A program made the position numbers and the translations under genes. A model generated the notes under the pieces. It ran no database searches and was not told the origin of the DNA. It worked only from the letters and a program-made list of their open reading frames with translations. Source: Psettodes erumei (lineage: Eukaryota; Chordata; Actinopteri; Pleuronectiformes; Psettodidae). Taken from it: DNA of 64,000 nucleotides. The first letter of the stretch is position 1. Each line of letters begins with the position of its first letter. The DNA lies in NCBI GenBank assembly GCA_016785225.1, contig JAFBJZ010000781.1:3968001-4032000 (forward strand). The letters run 5' to 3'. This document shows positions 50,801 through 61,200 of this stretch, piece by piece.

Positions 50801-53800
50801 TGGCAGTCCTGGAGAGGACAGCACTTCTTCCACACTTTTGAGAAAAGCCTGGGTGGAAGAAAGCGGACATCACAGAACTGTTGCATCATATGCACATGGG
50901 TGGGCATTGCATCTGTGAATGAAGTGGCTTTGTGTGTTCATTTGTGTGGGACTGTGCTCTGAGACCTGTGTGAGGTTGTTGGCAGTATTGTGAGGAATGG
51001 TCCTATTGGGCAGAGCCTTCAGGAAGCCCAGCACTGGCATGGACTCCGGGTCCTGGGAGCTTCGGACCTCCTCACGCTGACTGGTGACGACAGGAGGGCT
51101 TACCTCAGTTGCTCTCTGGGGAGACAACACACCAGGCATCAAATGCAGTTCCCTTTCGTGAGGGACTTTCTGAAGATTCACCGGGATCCAACATAGACAG
51201 GATGTTTAATGAGTTATAGCCTGAGTTCAGGGAATATTTTGGGGACAAGTGATTCAGTGTTGCTCTTTTCCAGTCCAGTGCCCTACAGGGAGCCATTTTG
51301 TGTGTATGTGCTGAGCAGCTGTCTCCACTTTCTTCCTTTTCTCTTTATCTGTTTTCTACCTCCAAAGGCCTCTAATAAACAGGAGTCTGTTCACATGTGC
51401 TCTCACTATCCGTTCTCCTAACTCCTTCATCTTCAGAAGGAAACAACAGCTCAAGGAGAAGTTTGTGCCTTCTTTTCTTTTACGTGATGGCTTTTGTGGG
51501 GTTTTTTGGTCCAAAGCATTTCTGCAAATTTGTCACACAGTCTACAGTTTCTATGTGGAAAATGTATATATCTGAGGAAAACCTAGACAGTTCACAAATG
51601 CAATGTGAAGTTCTATTTCATTGCTAAGTGAGAACTGACACACTTACAACTGTTGGAGTCGTTGAAGTGACTTCATTGGAGAACCTGGTTGTTGTGGCAG
51701 AAACCATGGCTTGACCTACAAGACAAGACAAGGAACCACACCAGTGACCTGTATCGATGGTTGTAACTTCACCCTCTATGTCTGGTCAATTTTCCAGTTC
51801 AGTTAGCGCTTGCCTTTTTGTCACTTTTTCTTAGGGCCTTTGTTTAACTTGACCAGACTGGGCTGCTGTAACATAGCTAGTCTTCATCACCATACTGCTC
51901 ACAGTTTACGAGGTTGGACCATGCAGTGTCATGAAAGGAGATAGATTACGACCTCCACAAAAGTGGGATAATCAACCGCATAATACTCTGCCACTAGCTT
52001 CTGTGCAAGGCTTCGATACATTTTATGTCTTAGTTGTCATTTCATAAAAACAGCACCAACTAGCTACGAGAGAAAGGCCATATATGGACGTACATTGGAG
52101 GTGTCAGTGCGAATTGTTCCCGCTCTTCTTTGGTTCAATGCAACATTTTATATGAGCGCTCTGGAGATGTAAAAATATTTTTCTGTAACCATAACAGTCA
52201 GGCTCTTTCCGTCTGGTAATGGTCTGCGGGATATATTGCTTTTGGTAACGACTTTGAAAAAGAAATCAAGGCGGCGTGCAGTTTATCCTTCGCACATTGC
52301 GACCAGTTGAAGCTCTAGCAGTACACAGTAATAGTTTTCATAACACACAATGGAGAGATGCCGTACACCCTCACTAATCAGCGTGTTTCATACACAAAAA
52401 AAGGTGATTCATCCTTTGTTATGCTAAAAAAGGTACATTTAATCAGGCTTTGAATCTTTCCCAGTCTACCATAAAATATTATCGCACGGCAAAATATTAC
52501 TTTTGAGGTCTAATACATGTCAACATGCTTTTGTCCATTTATGGCACTCTGCTGACCATTGGAGGTCAATTGCAAGAGGACAAAAAGACAAGAGCGCTTT
52601 TTCTTTTCCTCGGTTACAAGAAGTCACTTTAAATCTAAATGATTTGCCCCCTGCAACCCAACCTGCTTTTGCACTCTTATTCAGCAAATACTTATAAGGC
52701 AGAACTATGTGGGCCCGGGAACTTATATGGTGAAAGGTCATGAAAATGTTTTGTGCAAGAAGAGCCACTTGACAGGGAGATGTGGTGTATTTGTATGTCA
52801 GTTTAATATCTTGTTATGCATGAACGCTGTGGGTGGAATGTAGAGAGGTACGGGACGGAAATTGCTTTTTAACCCCTATTTCCTCCCTGCTGGTAAGATG
52901 GAGGAAATATTATAATAGATCTGATATGTCCTAGAATGACAGGAAATACTTATATATATATATACCAATAGAATATGATTTCCTACCTATGGCTGCATTG
53001 TAGTAGAGCAAAATCTCCTTAGGAGAAAGGGCCCTTTCCCAGATCACAAACTCATCAAATGCGCCTGTTACATAGTGACCATATGCCCTGTTGTTGCCAG
53101 TACCAATGACAAGGTCAGGGTAGGGGTCACCATAGTTCTCTGAGACATTGCCAGCTGTGTCACTAGCATTGAAGGTCCCATTGATGTAGACCTTCAGACC
53201 ATCCCTTTTTGTCCATGTGAAGAGAATTTGGGTCCAGTAAGGCGCTGGAAGAGAAAATGGAGAATAAAAATGGTTTGCATAGGAGCATTACAAAAAAAGC
53301 ATGAGTCGATTAGCTAAAAAGACCTAACATAATTGAAAACCTTCTAAAATATCAAGAATTATGTTGACAATTAGTTGACAATTAATTTTTGTTTGCCTAA
53401 TAGATTGATAAACAAATAGATCAGCTGTAAATGTTGTATTTAACTCTGCCATTTTATGATACAAGCTTACACAAATCCAGTGTAGAACTGGAATCCAAAG
53501 TCTTTTCTGGTCCTGCAAACTCTTTACAGTCATTTACCCTACTATTCAAATCACTTTCTTCCTCCGGTTTCTCTGAGGTATTTTCACAATAAGGGGAGTC
53601 CCAAAAGACAATACTTCCACTGTCTGAAAACACCTCTGCCAGAAGAGCACGGCAACCAGAACCGGCTCATTTGTGTCTTGAATATAAACCATGTGTGCCA
53701 AAGACCACCCTCCTTTTAAACAGTTCAACTCTCTCTTTCACTGCTTCATGTGGAGAGTTTTTGTCTGTAGTGTAAAATTCTCAGCCATGACTGACAATTA

Positions 53801-56507
53801 TATTGGTCACAGGGCACCTGTAGGTTTAATCTATTGCCCTCAAAGTTTTTCCTCACACTCGCGAAACACAAGAGAGACACCTCACAGATTTAGACAGTAT
53901 GTCTTGAAGGTTGGACCTGTCACACTGTAAGGGAACTGAATGTTATTTGATCCTCTGTAACTAAATGATGAAATAAAAATTGAGTTATGATGCCTGTGAT
54001 CACAACCTTGAGTAACTGCAGTAAAAACAAAGATGACAGAAGCCGTTGGAGAACAAAATACTGACCTGTAAAAGTTTCTCCTAACATTAAGCCTCATATT
54101 TTGTATTTAAGAGGGAAATGACAGCATCTCATTACACATCCATGATATTTTCTATCTTTTGTGGTACAACAGAAGATTTGTGAAATGTATCCTAGACTTG
54201 CCAAATCAACTGTCTGTTTGTCATTTGGTTACAGTTAACTAAACCATGTACAATTACATACTGAGCAATTTATGGCTGAAAACAATATTCTAGAAGAAAA
54301 CTGTGAAGGCAGATTCATTCACAGTACCTGGAACTTTGATGTTGGTCTTCCATCTGTGGTTGTTGCCACGAGTATAAAACTCAACATATCCTATAAAAGG
54401 ATTGGTGTAGACAGAGAAGCCATTGGAGATAACTTTCCCTCCAGAGGCTACAGCAAATCGGGACTCTGCCTCATGGTTTTTCCAAAAAAAGGAGAAGGTA
54501 ATACCTAGAGAATGGGAAATAATTTCAAGCCATGATTACAAGGGACTTAAAAGCTTTGAAGAGAATATGTCAAACTTGTCATATGCATAAACAATACTGC
54601 ACTCACCCTCAGGTCCGCACAAAGTAGGGTCACTAATACAAGTGTTCTGGTAGTTTCCAAAGTGGAGAAAGGTACCACCATTATCTCCATTCAGAAAGAT
54701 GCCCTTGTTAACCATTCCTTCAACAATGTCTGTGACAAAGTATAAAATCACGGACATAAGTTTGCTTGAAAATGAGGAACCAGGGCTACTTTACTAACCA
54801 AATATTCAGTGTTTATTAACTGCTCATTTAACAAATTAAATGATCAAAAGACCCTTCATAGGTAACTCATCATAAATTGTTGTTTGACTGATGAACATGT
54901 TTCCTTGGTATCGTTTAAGACCATACCGCAGGCATTAACATTGTATTAAAGATATTAATATGTTACGGTTGTAAATTGACTAAAAGCTAATGAACAATAA
55001 CAAATAAATAAAAGACATGAATTCCTCATCTTGTGTTGAGCAGACAAGACACTGGACATGGAGAAAAGTATGAAATGTTCAGCTCAACCGTATGCTGTAA
55101 AGACGACAACAGAGGGCAGTGGGTGACGCAGAAATGAATTCAGTGAGCAGAAAGTGATTGATCCTCACCTACTGTTGCAGAAATGTTAGTGTAGGCAGAG
55201 TCATTGGTATACACATAGGAAGAGTTATGGGAGGAGGGGAGCACAGTGTGGTTGTGGATTCTGAGAGCTGGACAGAGACAATGGAGAAAAACAGTGATTC
55301 ACACCTATACAGACACATAACAGGAGACCCAGGAGAACGGTGAAAGCAAGACAACAGGAGGGACATGGTGTGCAGGTATGAGACAGAGTGATGCACAGCT
55401 GAGCGCATGGTGGCGGCGCTTAACGAGAACTCAGTGATTCTACACATCATGCTCAAGTCCATACCCGATCCCTCTTCAAATTTATAAACTTCTTTAAAAA
55501 CTTGCACAGACTAGTTTATTGAAATTGCTGCAAACTCAATGCATGTGAATTACTGTTTACCCCTCCAGATTATGGAACGCTACATGTAAAGTAGTGCAGT
55601 ATTTAAAATCATGTTACTTCACACACAAAGATGACTTATGCTATATTTTCAGTGATAAACATACATAAAAATACAATATAATAGAGCTGAACACAGGGGC
55701 ACATTTACAAAGCATGATGGTTGTGGTAAGAAGGTGGATGATGAAACAGCTTGAGACCATGCAGAGAGCAATCAGAGACATTTAGGTGGTGCATTCCCAT
55801 GGGTATATACGGCCTGTTTGTGTTTGCACGTACTTATGCTGGTTCCGTTAATGTAACCTGATCTGTTTCCAATCTGGTCCCACAGTTCGTGGATTCCGTC
55901 CACAGCATCGAGTGGCCAGTAATGTGAGGCTGTGGCCAACACCTGCAGGCCTGGATGGAGAGATCACGGGTAAACGAGGATCCAGAAGGGGCTTTCCCCC
56001 AATCTCATTACTCAAAATGTATTTTCCCGGCTACCCAAGATTGATAGTAATAACCCAAACAACTGTAATAGTTGTATATTCAACAGAGTATTCTGATTAA
56101 TGAGAAAAGCAAATCAATAACACCCTCTGGATTGGAAGTTAGAAGATGGTAAAACACTTTATATTAACAGCATATTTTTTATACTTTTTAAAGTAATTTA
56201 AAGTACTGTTGATCCAATACAAAGGTGTCTGATGTTACCTTATTTAAAAATTGGCACTTAAGACACCATGGAAAATGAAAGTAATTCACACAAACCATGC
56301 AAAAATGTTTTACTACCTGGATGCTTTGCAGGCTGTATCACTTGAGCATAAACCTATGAAGAAAACAAATGTATTTATAAAGACTGCTGTGCAACAGATG
56401 ACCATACTCTGATATTAGAGGATAGGAATGGAGCTGTGTTTTTATAAGCTTACCTTAATACATGAGAAAAAAGCTGTGAAAAGGTGAAGTTGCAAAGAAA
56501 ATTCCAT
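31698..56507 (-). CDS. adgrd1: Adhesion G protein-coupled receptor D1 (GPR133), complete, 26 coding exons
   Basis: ADGRD1 is a plasma-membrane adhesion GPCR that raises cAMP through Gs and is activated by a tethered agonist exposed at the GPS. The model starts at 56507 (MEFSLQLHLFTAFFSCIK, signal peptide) and stops at 31698-31700. It totals 2,736 nt, 911 residues; human is 874. Order: signal peptide, N-terminal ASHYWPLDAVDGIHEL motif, pentraxin-like domain (about 103-288), Ser/Thr-rich stalk, GAIN domain with GPS cleavage at L581|T582 (CLCNHLTNFAILMQVVP), seven helices (about 597-849), and a cytoplasmic tail ending NRIDLSAV, nearly as in human (HRVDLSAV, from memory). The pentraxin domain plus this tail distinguishes it from ADGRD2 and other families. 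An 8-kb intron (38841-46830) splits the GAIN domain. Confidence 0.96.
38841..46830. other. Large adgrd1 intron (about 8 kb)
   Basis: The longest intron in the window lies between the GAIN-domain exon at 46831-46972 and the exon at 38767-38840. It contains the MITE-like element at 40461-40872, TG- and GA-rich simple repeats around 43570-43660, and otherwise AT-rich DNA. Open frames inside are short, unlike any protein I recognise, and lack splice or start support. Confidence 0.7.
40461..40872. mobile_element. Decayed MITE-like element with CAGTGGTGG-type terminal inverted repeats
   Basis: The left end begins CAGTGGTGGAGTGCAAAAAT with a 'CTACTTAAGTAAAGTAC' interior. The right end reads 'GAGTAAATGCACTTAGTTG...TTACCACTG', whose reverse complement begins CAGTGGTAAG and includes AACTAAGTGCATTTACTC. 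This resembles the abundant teleost repeat opening CAGTGGTGGAAAGTAACTAAGTACATTTACTC (from memory; usually classed as a non-autonomous DNA transposon). Length is 412 bp, and no clear target-site duplication remains. Confidence 0.55.
51648..56507 (-). other. adgrd1: adgrd1 coding exons 1-8: signal peptide, pentraxin-like domain, stalk start
   Basis: Exons in coding order are 56507-56454, 56353-56317, 55950-55834, 55267-55169, 54729-54607, 54504-54328, 53244-52987 and 51715-51648. Exon 2 ends AKHPG and exon 3 continues LQVLATASHYWPL, matching human HPGFQVLASASHYWPL. Exon 4 is a 33-residue piece with four N-glycosylation sequons that I do not recall from human. Exons 5-7 form the pentraxin fold: DIVEGMVNKGIFLNGDNGG, GITFSFFWKNHEAESRF, NGTFNASDTAGNVSENYGD and FDEFVIWERALSPKEILLYY. 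Introns at 51716-52986 and 53245-54327 contain nothing recognised apart from a short TA repeat near 52953-52966. Confidence 0.93.
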
Positions 56508-57887
56508 AGCTTTTGGAAAATGTTGCATATATTTTATTTTCAAAAACAACTGTTAAATCCCCATATAAGAATTAATCCAGGAAGAGTCAGTCATTATTCC
56601 GAGATGTGAAAATTTCAGATCAGTCCATGTGTCCAAATCTAGCAATAAAGGTAAATATTAATATCAGCGCTAAAGCAAAAAAGAAAAAAAAGAAACAAAA
56701 AAGGAAAAAAAGAAAAAATTAGTATTCTGGAATGAGGCTGAAAAACTGAAGAAGTTGCCCTTTCATCATAAAATGTGAAGCCTAACTTCCACTTCCACAC
56801 AGAAAAGTGTAATCCGTGATGTTTATTCTCACATTGAACCAGTACCCGTTTCTTTGGGTTTCTGTGCTTGCATCTGGAAACTGCAATGAGGAGTAGAGAA
56901 GCTCCGTGGAGGCGTACTGGGTTGCTGGACTGAACGTGGGAAATGCAAAACGTGATGTCATTTTTGGAACTTCTGAGGTGGGGCGTTACAGTTGTAAATG
57001 ACAATTATTTGTGCGTAGTTGGAAAGCGATCAAGATCTTCGCTGTGCGATCCAGACATTATTACGACAAAAGACACGTATGAACATGCTGTTTCGTGAAT
57101 ATTTTGGATACTGGGTTAAATTGCAGGACAACACCCTCTGACTCTCTGGGGACAACGAAGATGCTGCTGAGGATAGGAGGCTTTAGAAGCAGCCTGCTGA
57201 AAGGCAGACAGATCCAGAAATCGCTGGAGTTGCACAGGCACCACATCTGAAACACTAGTTAAAACTTTTTATGTGTTTCCCGATGGGTCACATGTCAAAC
57301 ATTCCAAAGAGTAGGAGAGTTCACCAAAGACAACTTACCGCACACTGTCTTTCCAAGTAGAAATTAATAGCAAATGGTCAAATAATATGTGGGTCAGGAA
57401 TCGAATTTTCTCGAGTTAATTTCCCTTTATACTGTGATTATCCCACAAGTGGGAAAGCCATCAGCTCTACCAGTCCTGTCACTGGCTCCCGAGGTCAATT
57501 TACACCCATAGAATGGTAAACAGCGCCATCATGCGGCCAAGCACATCGGTCATCTATCATTTATTAAACCTTCTCTTGTGACCGCTGGTGGTCTGTTTGC
57601 TATCAAGCTAAAAAAAAAAAAAAAAAAGCCATGGAGAGTGGACAAAAAATAATCCACGTTTTCACGTCATATACGACAAAAGATTCCTGAACTTTGCCAC
57701 GATGTTATTTTGAGGTAGCCCACTTTGAAATGGAGATAACGCACTTCTGTTTTTTCTTATTTTATTATGTAATAGGACTACATCAATTTAGTTCGTTTAT
57801 CATAACGACCCGATCAAATTTAATTGTGGTAACTGTGGATGGAGTAGTTTCTCCCCCATGGGAAGGAGGGAGGAAGGGAGAGAGGGA

Positions 57888-57925
<38 letters not shown>

Positions 57926-58292
57926 GCGTAACCCAGGGTAAGAGATATTGTAAATGTGTTAACGGGGCTTTTGCGCTTGTGCGGTGAGAATTATCGACAC
58001 AGGGTGGACCAGAAACTGACTCTAGATGTTTATTGATTTAATTCTTTAGAGTTATATTTTGTCCAGTTTTGATGGATTTCAAACTTTGAGACCTGACCCG
58101 CTCTCTTCCTACTTGCATTGCTTCAATAAGGCTGTTAATGCGTGTTTCGCAGGTCAGCTTATCTCACTGCGGCCATCTCTTCGGTCCACAGCAAAGGTGG
58201 GTCAGTGTTAAATCTGTACATGGAGATCTACAGGATGATCCAGCGGCTGTTTTACTAGAAATATCTGGCCAGGAGACGAACTGATCGGTGTG
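56508..58292. promoter_or_regulatory. Divergent adgrd1 / stx2 upstream region
   Basis: The two start codons point away from each other about 1.8 kb apart, so both promoters and leaders must lie here. The interval holds an 18-A run at 57610-57627, a GA-rich microsatellite at 57861-57924 and no gene. In human, RAN lies between these two genes (from memory); no RAN exon is seen here. No TATA box or start site can be placed with confidence. Confidence 0.5.
57861..57924. repeat. GA-rich microsatellite
   Basis: Purine-rich GGAGA repeats pass into a pure (GA)n run from about 57892 to 57922, roughly 370 bp upstream of the stx2 start codon. Likely length-variable. Confidence 0.9.
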
Positions 58293-61200
58293 ATGAAGGA
58301 CCGACTGGCTGAACTGACTGCTGTAAGCGTCATTTCCCCCCCTTGCTTTAGCTGCATAGACCTCAACAGGTAAACAATCAATTAACAATCAGTTTTTACA
58401 GAATAACACGCAAGCAGAGGACGATGCTGCAGTCATAGTGGACAGAGATGGCTTCATGGAGAGCTTTTTCAGGAGGGTGGGTATCCCCCAGGATTTGCAG
58501 CTGGTTAAATTTTGGGATGATCCGAATCCCCGAGGGGTTGATTGATTTATTGCTTGATTCAGGTGGAAGAAGTCAGAGGACTCATTGATAAGATCTCCTA
58601 CCAAGTGGAAGAGGTGAGGAAGATGCACAGCATGATCCTGTCTGCACCCATTCCCAATGACGGTAAGCATTGGTCTTTATTAATAAATTAAGATGGAGAC
58701 ATTTGGATTTCAATGCTGACATGTCTGCAGTTTTCAAGGGTTAATTTGTACTTTCAATTGTCTTGAGAACTGTTTGGCAAGAGTTTGATTTTTGAGGCAC
58801 AGAGTGAAAATGCAACAAACGTCTCACTTCCTTTGTGGCGTTTTCCTCCTCAGTGTAAATAAATGGCAGGCTGACCGGAAAGCTGTGAAGGAAACAACAA
58901 CATTCAGTACGAAAACGAATGAACCAGTGTAGCATGTATTATAAGGGCTTTGACTTGTTCTGAACAGTTTGGCAGTCAGAGATTTGAACGTGCAGTCATT
59001 GGCAAATGTGGCCATTAGCATCAGTGTGTTAGCTGAGGCTCGAGAACCCTTCAAGGCTCTCCAGTTTACCATGCCATTGAATCATCAGTGACTGTTGTAA
59101 CATATTCCAGTGTTTTAAGATCCATGACGTGGTCACCAGGGAAGGAAACAAAAGGCTTGTGCTATGTGATCTCTGCAATATTGCCACAGGGTAGTTGCCC
59201 AGCTACAAGATGAAATAAGAGTAAATCCAATATTTACAGGAGGGAGAGTCACAGTGAGTGGCTGGATGACATTATGTTTTTTTCTTATCAATAAACCCAG
59301 TATGACATGTTTCCTATTTGTGTAATCGTTTGAAGGAACAAAGGATCAACTTGATGCACTGACCAACAAAATCAAAGGGAATGCCAATGTGGTTCGAACA
59401 AAATTAAAATGTGAGTCGAACCATTACATGATGGCCATTAGATATTTATTAACTACACCATACAAAAGCTGATCTTTTCTGCTATTGTGTAATTTCTGTA
59501 CCATATCTCTGTCCCTCTTAAGCTATGGAGCAAAGTATGCCCAAAGATGATGTAGCTAACAGATCCTCGGTTGACTTCAGGATCCAGAAAACACAGGTAT
59601 TTCTTATCTTCACCATTTATTAGTACATAAATATCCCAAGGGCAATGGGGATTATGTTTTTGTGTTGATGTGTTGTGTGTATGTCCAACTTTACAGAAAT
59701 AAAAAATGTAAAAATATTACCTGCCATGTATTTGTAGACTGAAATGGTACTTTATTGTTTGTTTTGAACCTATCATGACAGTAGTGTACAAATCACCTTT
59801 AATTCCAAAAATGGCAATGATGGTTCAGACTTGGGTTTTAAGTATTAAGTAATACAAATCTGCAGTCAGACATAGCCACATTCCAACACGTTGTCCTTGT
59901 GTTTTCAATTGTCCTCAGCACACAGTGCTTGCCAGGAAGTTTGTGGAGGTCATGACCCAGTACAATGAGACGCAAGTATCCTTTCGGGAAAGAAGCAAAG
60001 GAAGGATCCAGAGACAGCTGGAGATAAGTAAGTGAAAAATAACGAACCTCCTGGCAAGAAATTATGGACTATATTTAGGCAATAGACTTTGAAGCATTTA
60101 AATGAACATTAATGATGTAAATTGGTCACACTGACATGAAATTCTCCTTAAAATGATTTATCTACAGTTTAAATTCGGTTGCATGTACAAGATTTGTGAG
60201 TGCCAGACTAAATGTGGGGATAAAAGAGTGACAAATAAAAACCTGAGGTGTTGCTAGGACAGGATCCAGGAAACAGACCACTCCAGTTTCCTCCCTGCTT
60301 CTCTGGACACCGACCTCTGTTGATAAACAGACGCCAGCAGCAGCACACTTTTTTTTCTTTTTCTCACAGGTTTCTTGAAGAAGTCTGAGTTTTTCTCTTG
60401 AACACATACATAAGTAACAACCAATCACAGAATAATAGAGCACCAGCCACTTATATGAAGATACATAGTCGGTCCTGACAAGCCAGAATAATAAAAAATG
60501 AATCAGAAATACATTAACACGATAAAATAGCAGCAGTGTCTGCAGCTGCATGATCAACATTTAGTCAGTGTGCAAATTACTACTAATATTTTACATTATA
60601 AATAATTATACACACACTGGATTATTAGGTTTAACTTGTGTTCAGTATGCTTACCTTTGCAACCAGACAACTTGATGACCAAACTAGAGTAGTTTGGTCA
60701 TCTCTGCTCAAAATTACAGTGGCAAGCAAGCGCAAAGACAGCCTGTATCAGGTGCATTGTATTATGTATGTATGAGTAACATGAGACAATAGTGAAAGGG
60801 AAAAAAATAGGACAGTCCCCCTCAGTCCCTGAGGTCGGCATTAATGAGAGGCTCTAGTTCTCCACACTGAATGCGGAAGGGCCTGATACTGGAGACACCT
60901 CGCTGTGTTTGTGTTGCCCGGGGAACAGGCAGAGGGCTCAGCGGCCTGTGTAACAGCAGTTCACCTGTCTTTGACATGGCGAAATGAACTTGAAGTCTGT
61001 GTTGTCACACGCTTACTCCATTCATTAACATCTTTCGGGGGGGTAGGCTACCTTTTTGCACTGGATGTCTATTGATCAGCAAGTGCTTGTACTGTGTTTT
61101 ACTGCGTTTGGCTCTGGCTCTCCAAGGAGTAGTCACAGCAAAAGGTGTGTGAAATTGAGTAAGCACCTGCACAGAGATCTGTCTCTCCTGGGAGGGTGTT

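Larger units (their letters stand above)
38020..51115 (-). other. adgrd1: adgrd1 coding exons 9-16: stalk and GAIN domain with GPS
   Basis: Exons in coding order are 51115-50966, 50848-50798, 49728-49605, 49251-49144, 47864-47789, 46972-46831, 38840-38767 and 38143-38020. Landmarks: FLKSVEEVLSSPGLPE, LIETVDRVMEHMVTNLEPSP, HYRFPTQGKNYISVPGEAF, TTIVGLYYHNMHNYY, ISLKVEPSPALSVNLSGAPL, NKVFLYCAFLDY and the GPS exon EGVWSNKGC...CLCNHLTNF, with its paired cysteines and HLT cleavage triad (H580-L581-T582). The peptide starting TNFAILMQVV is the tethered agonist. The exon 11 acceptor is ambiguous by steps of three bases (gagcagCAG). The region is modestly conserved, as expected of a stalk. Confidence 0.92.

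Noticed and set aside
57061..57255. Open frame starting MFQMWCLC upstream of adgrd1, considered as an alternative N terminus
   Set aside because: It does not connect in phase to the VYAQVIQPAKHPG exon, whereas the ATG at 56507 does and gives a good signal peptide.
60162..60560. 132-codon open frame on the minus strand in the stx2 intron
   Set aside because: Low-complexity, leucine- and lysine-rich translation that matches no family I know, with no splice or promoter support; best explained as chance in an AT-rich intron.
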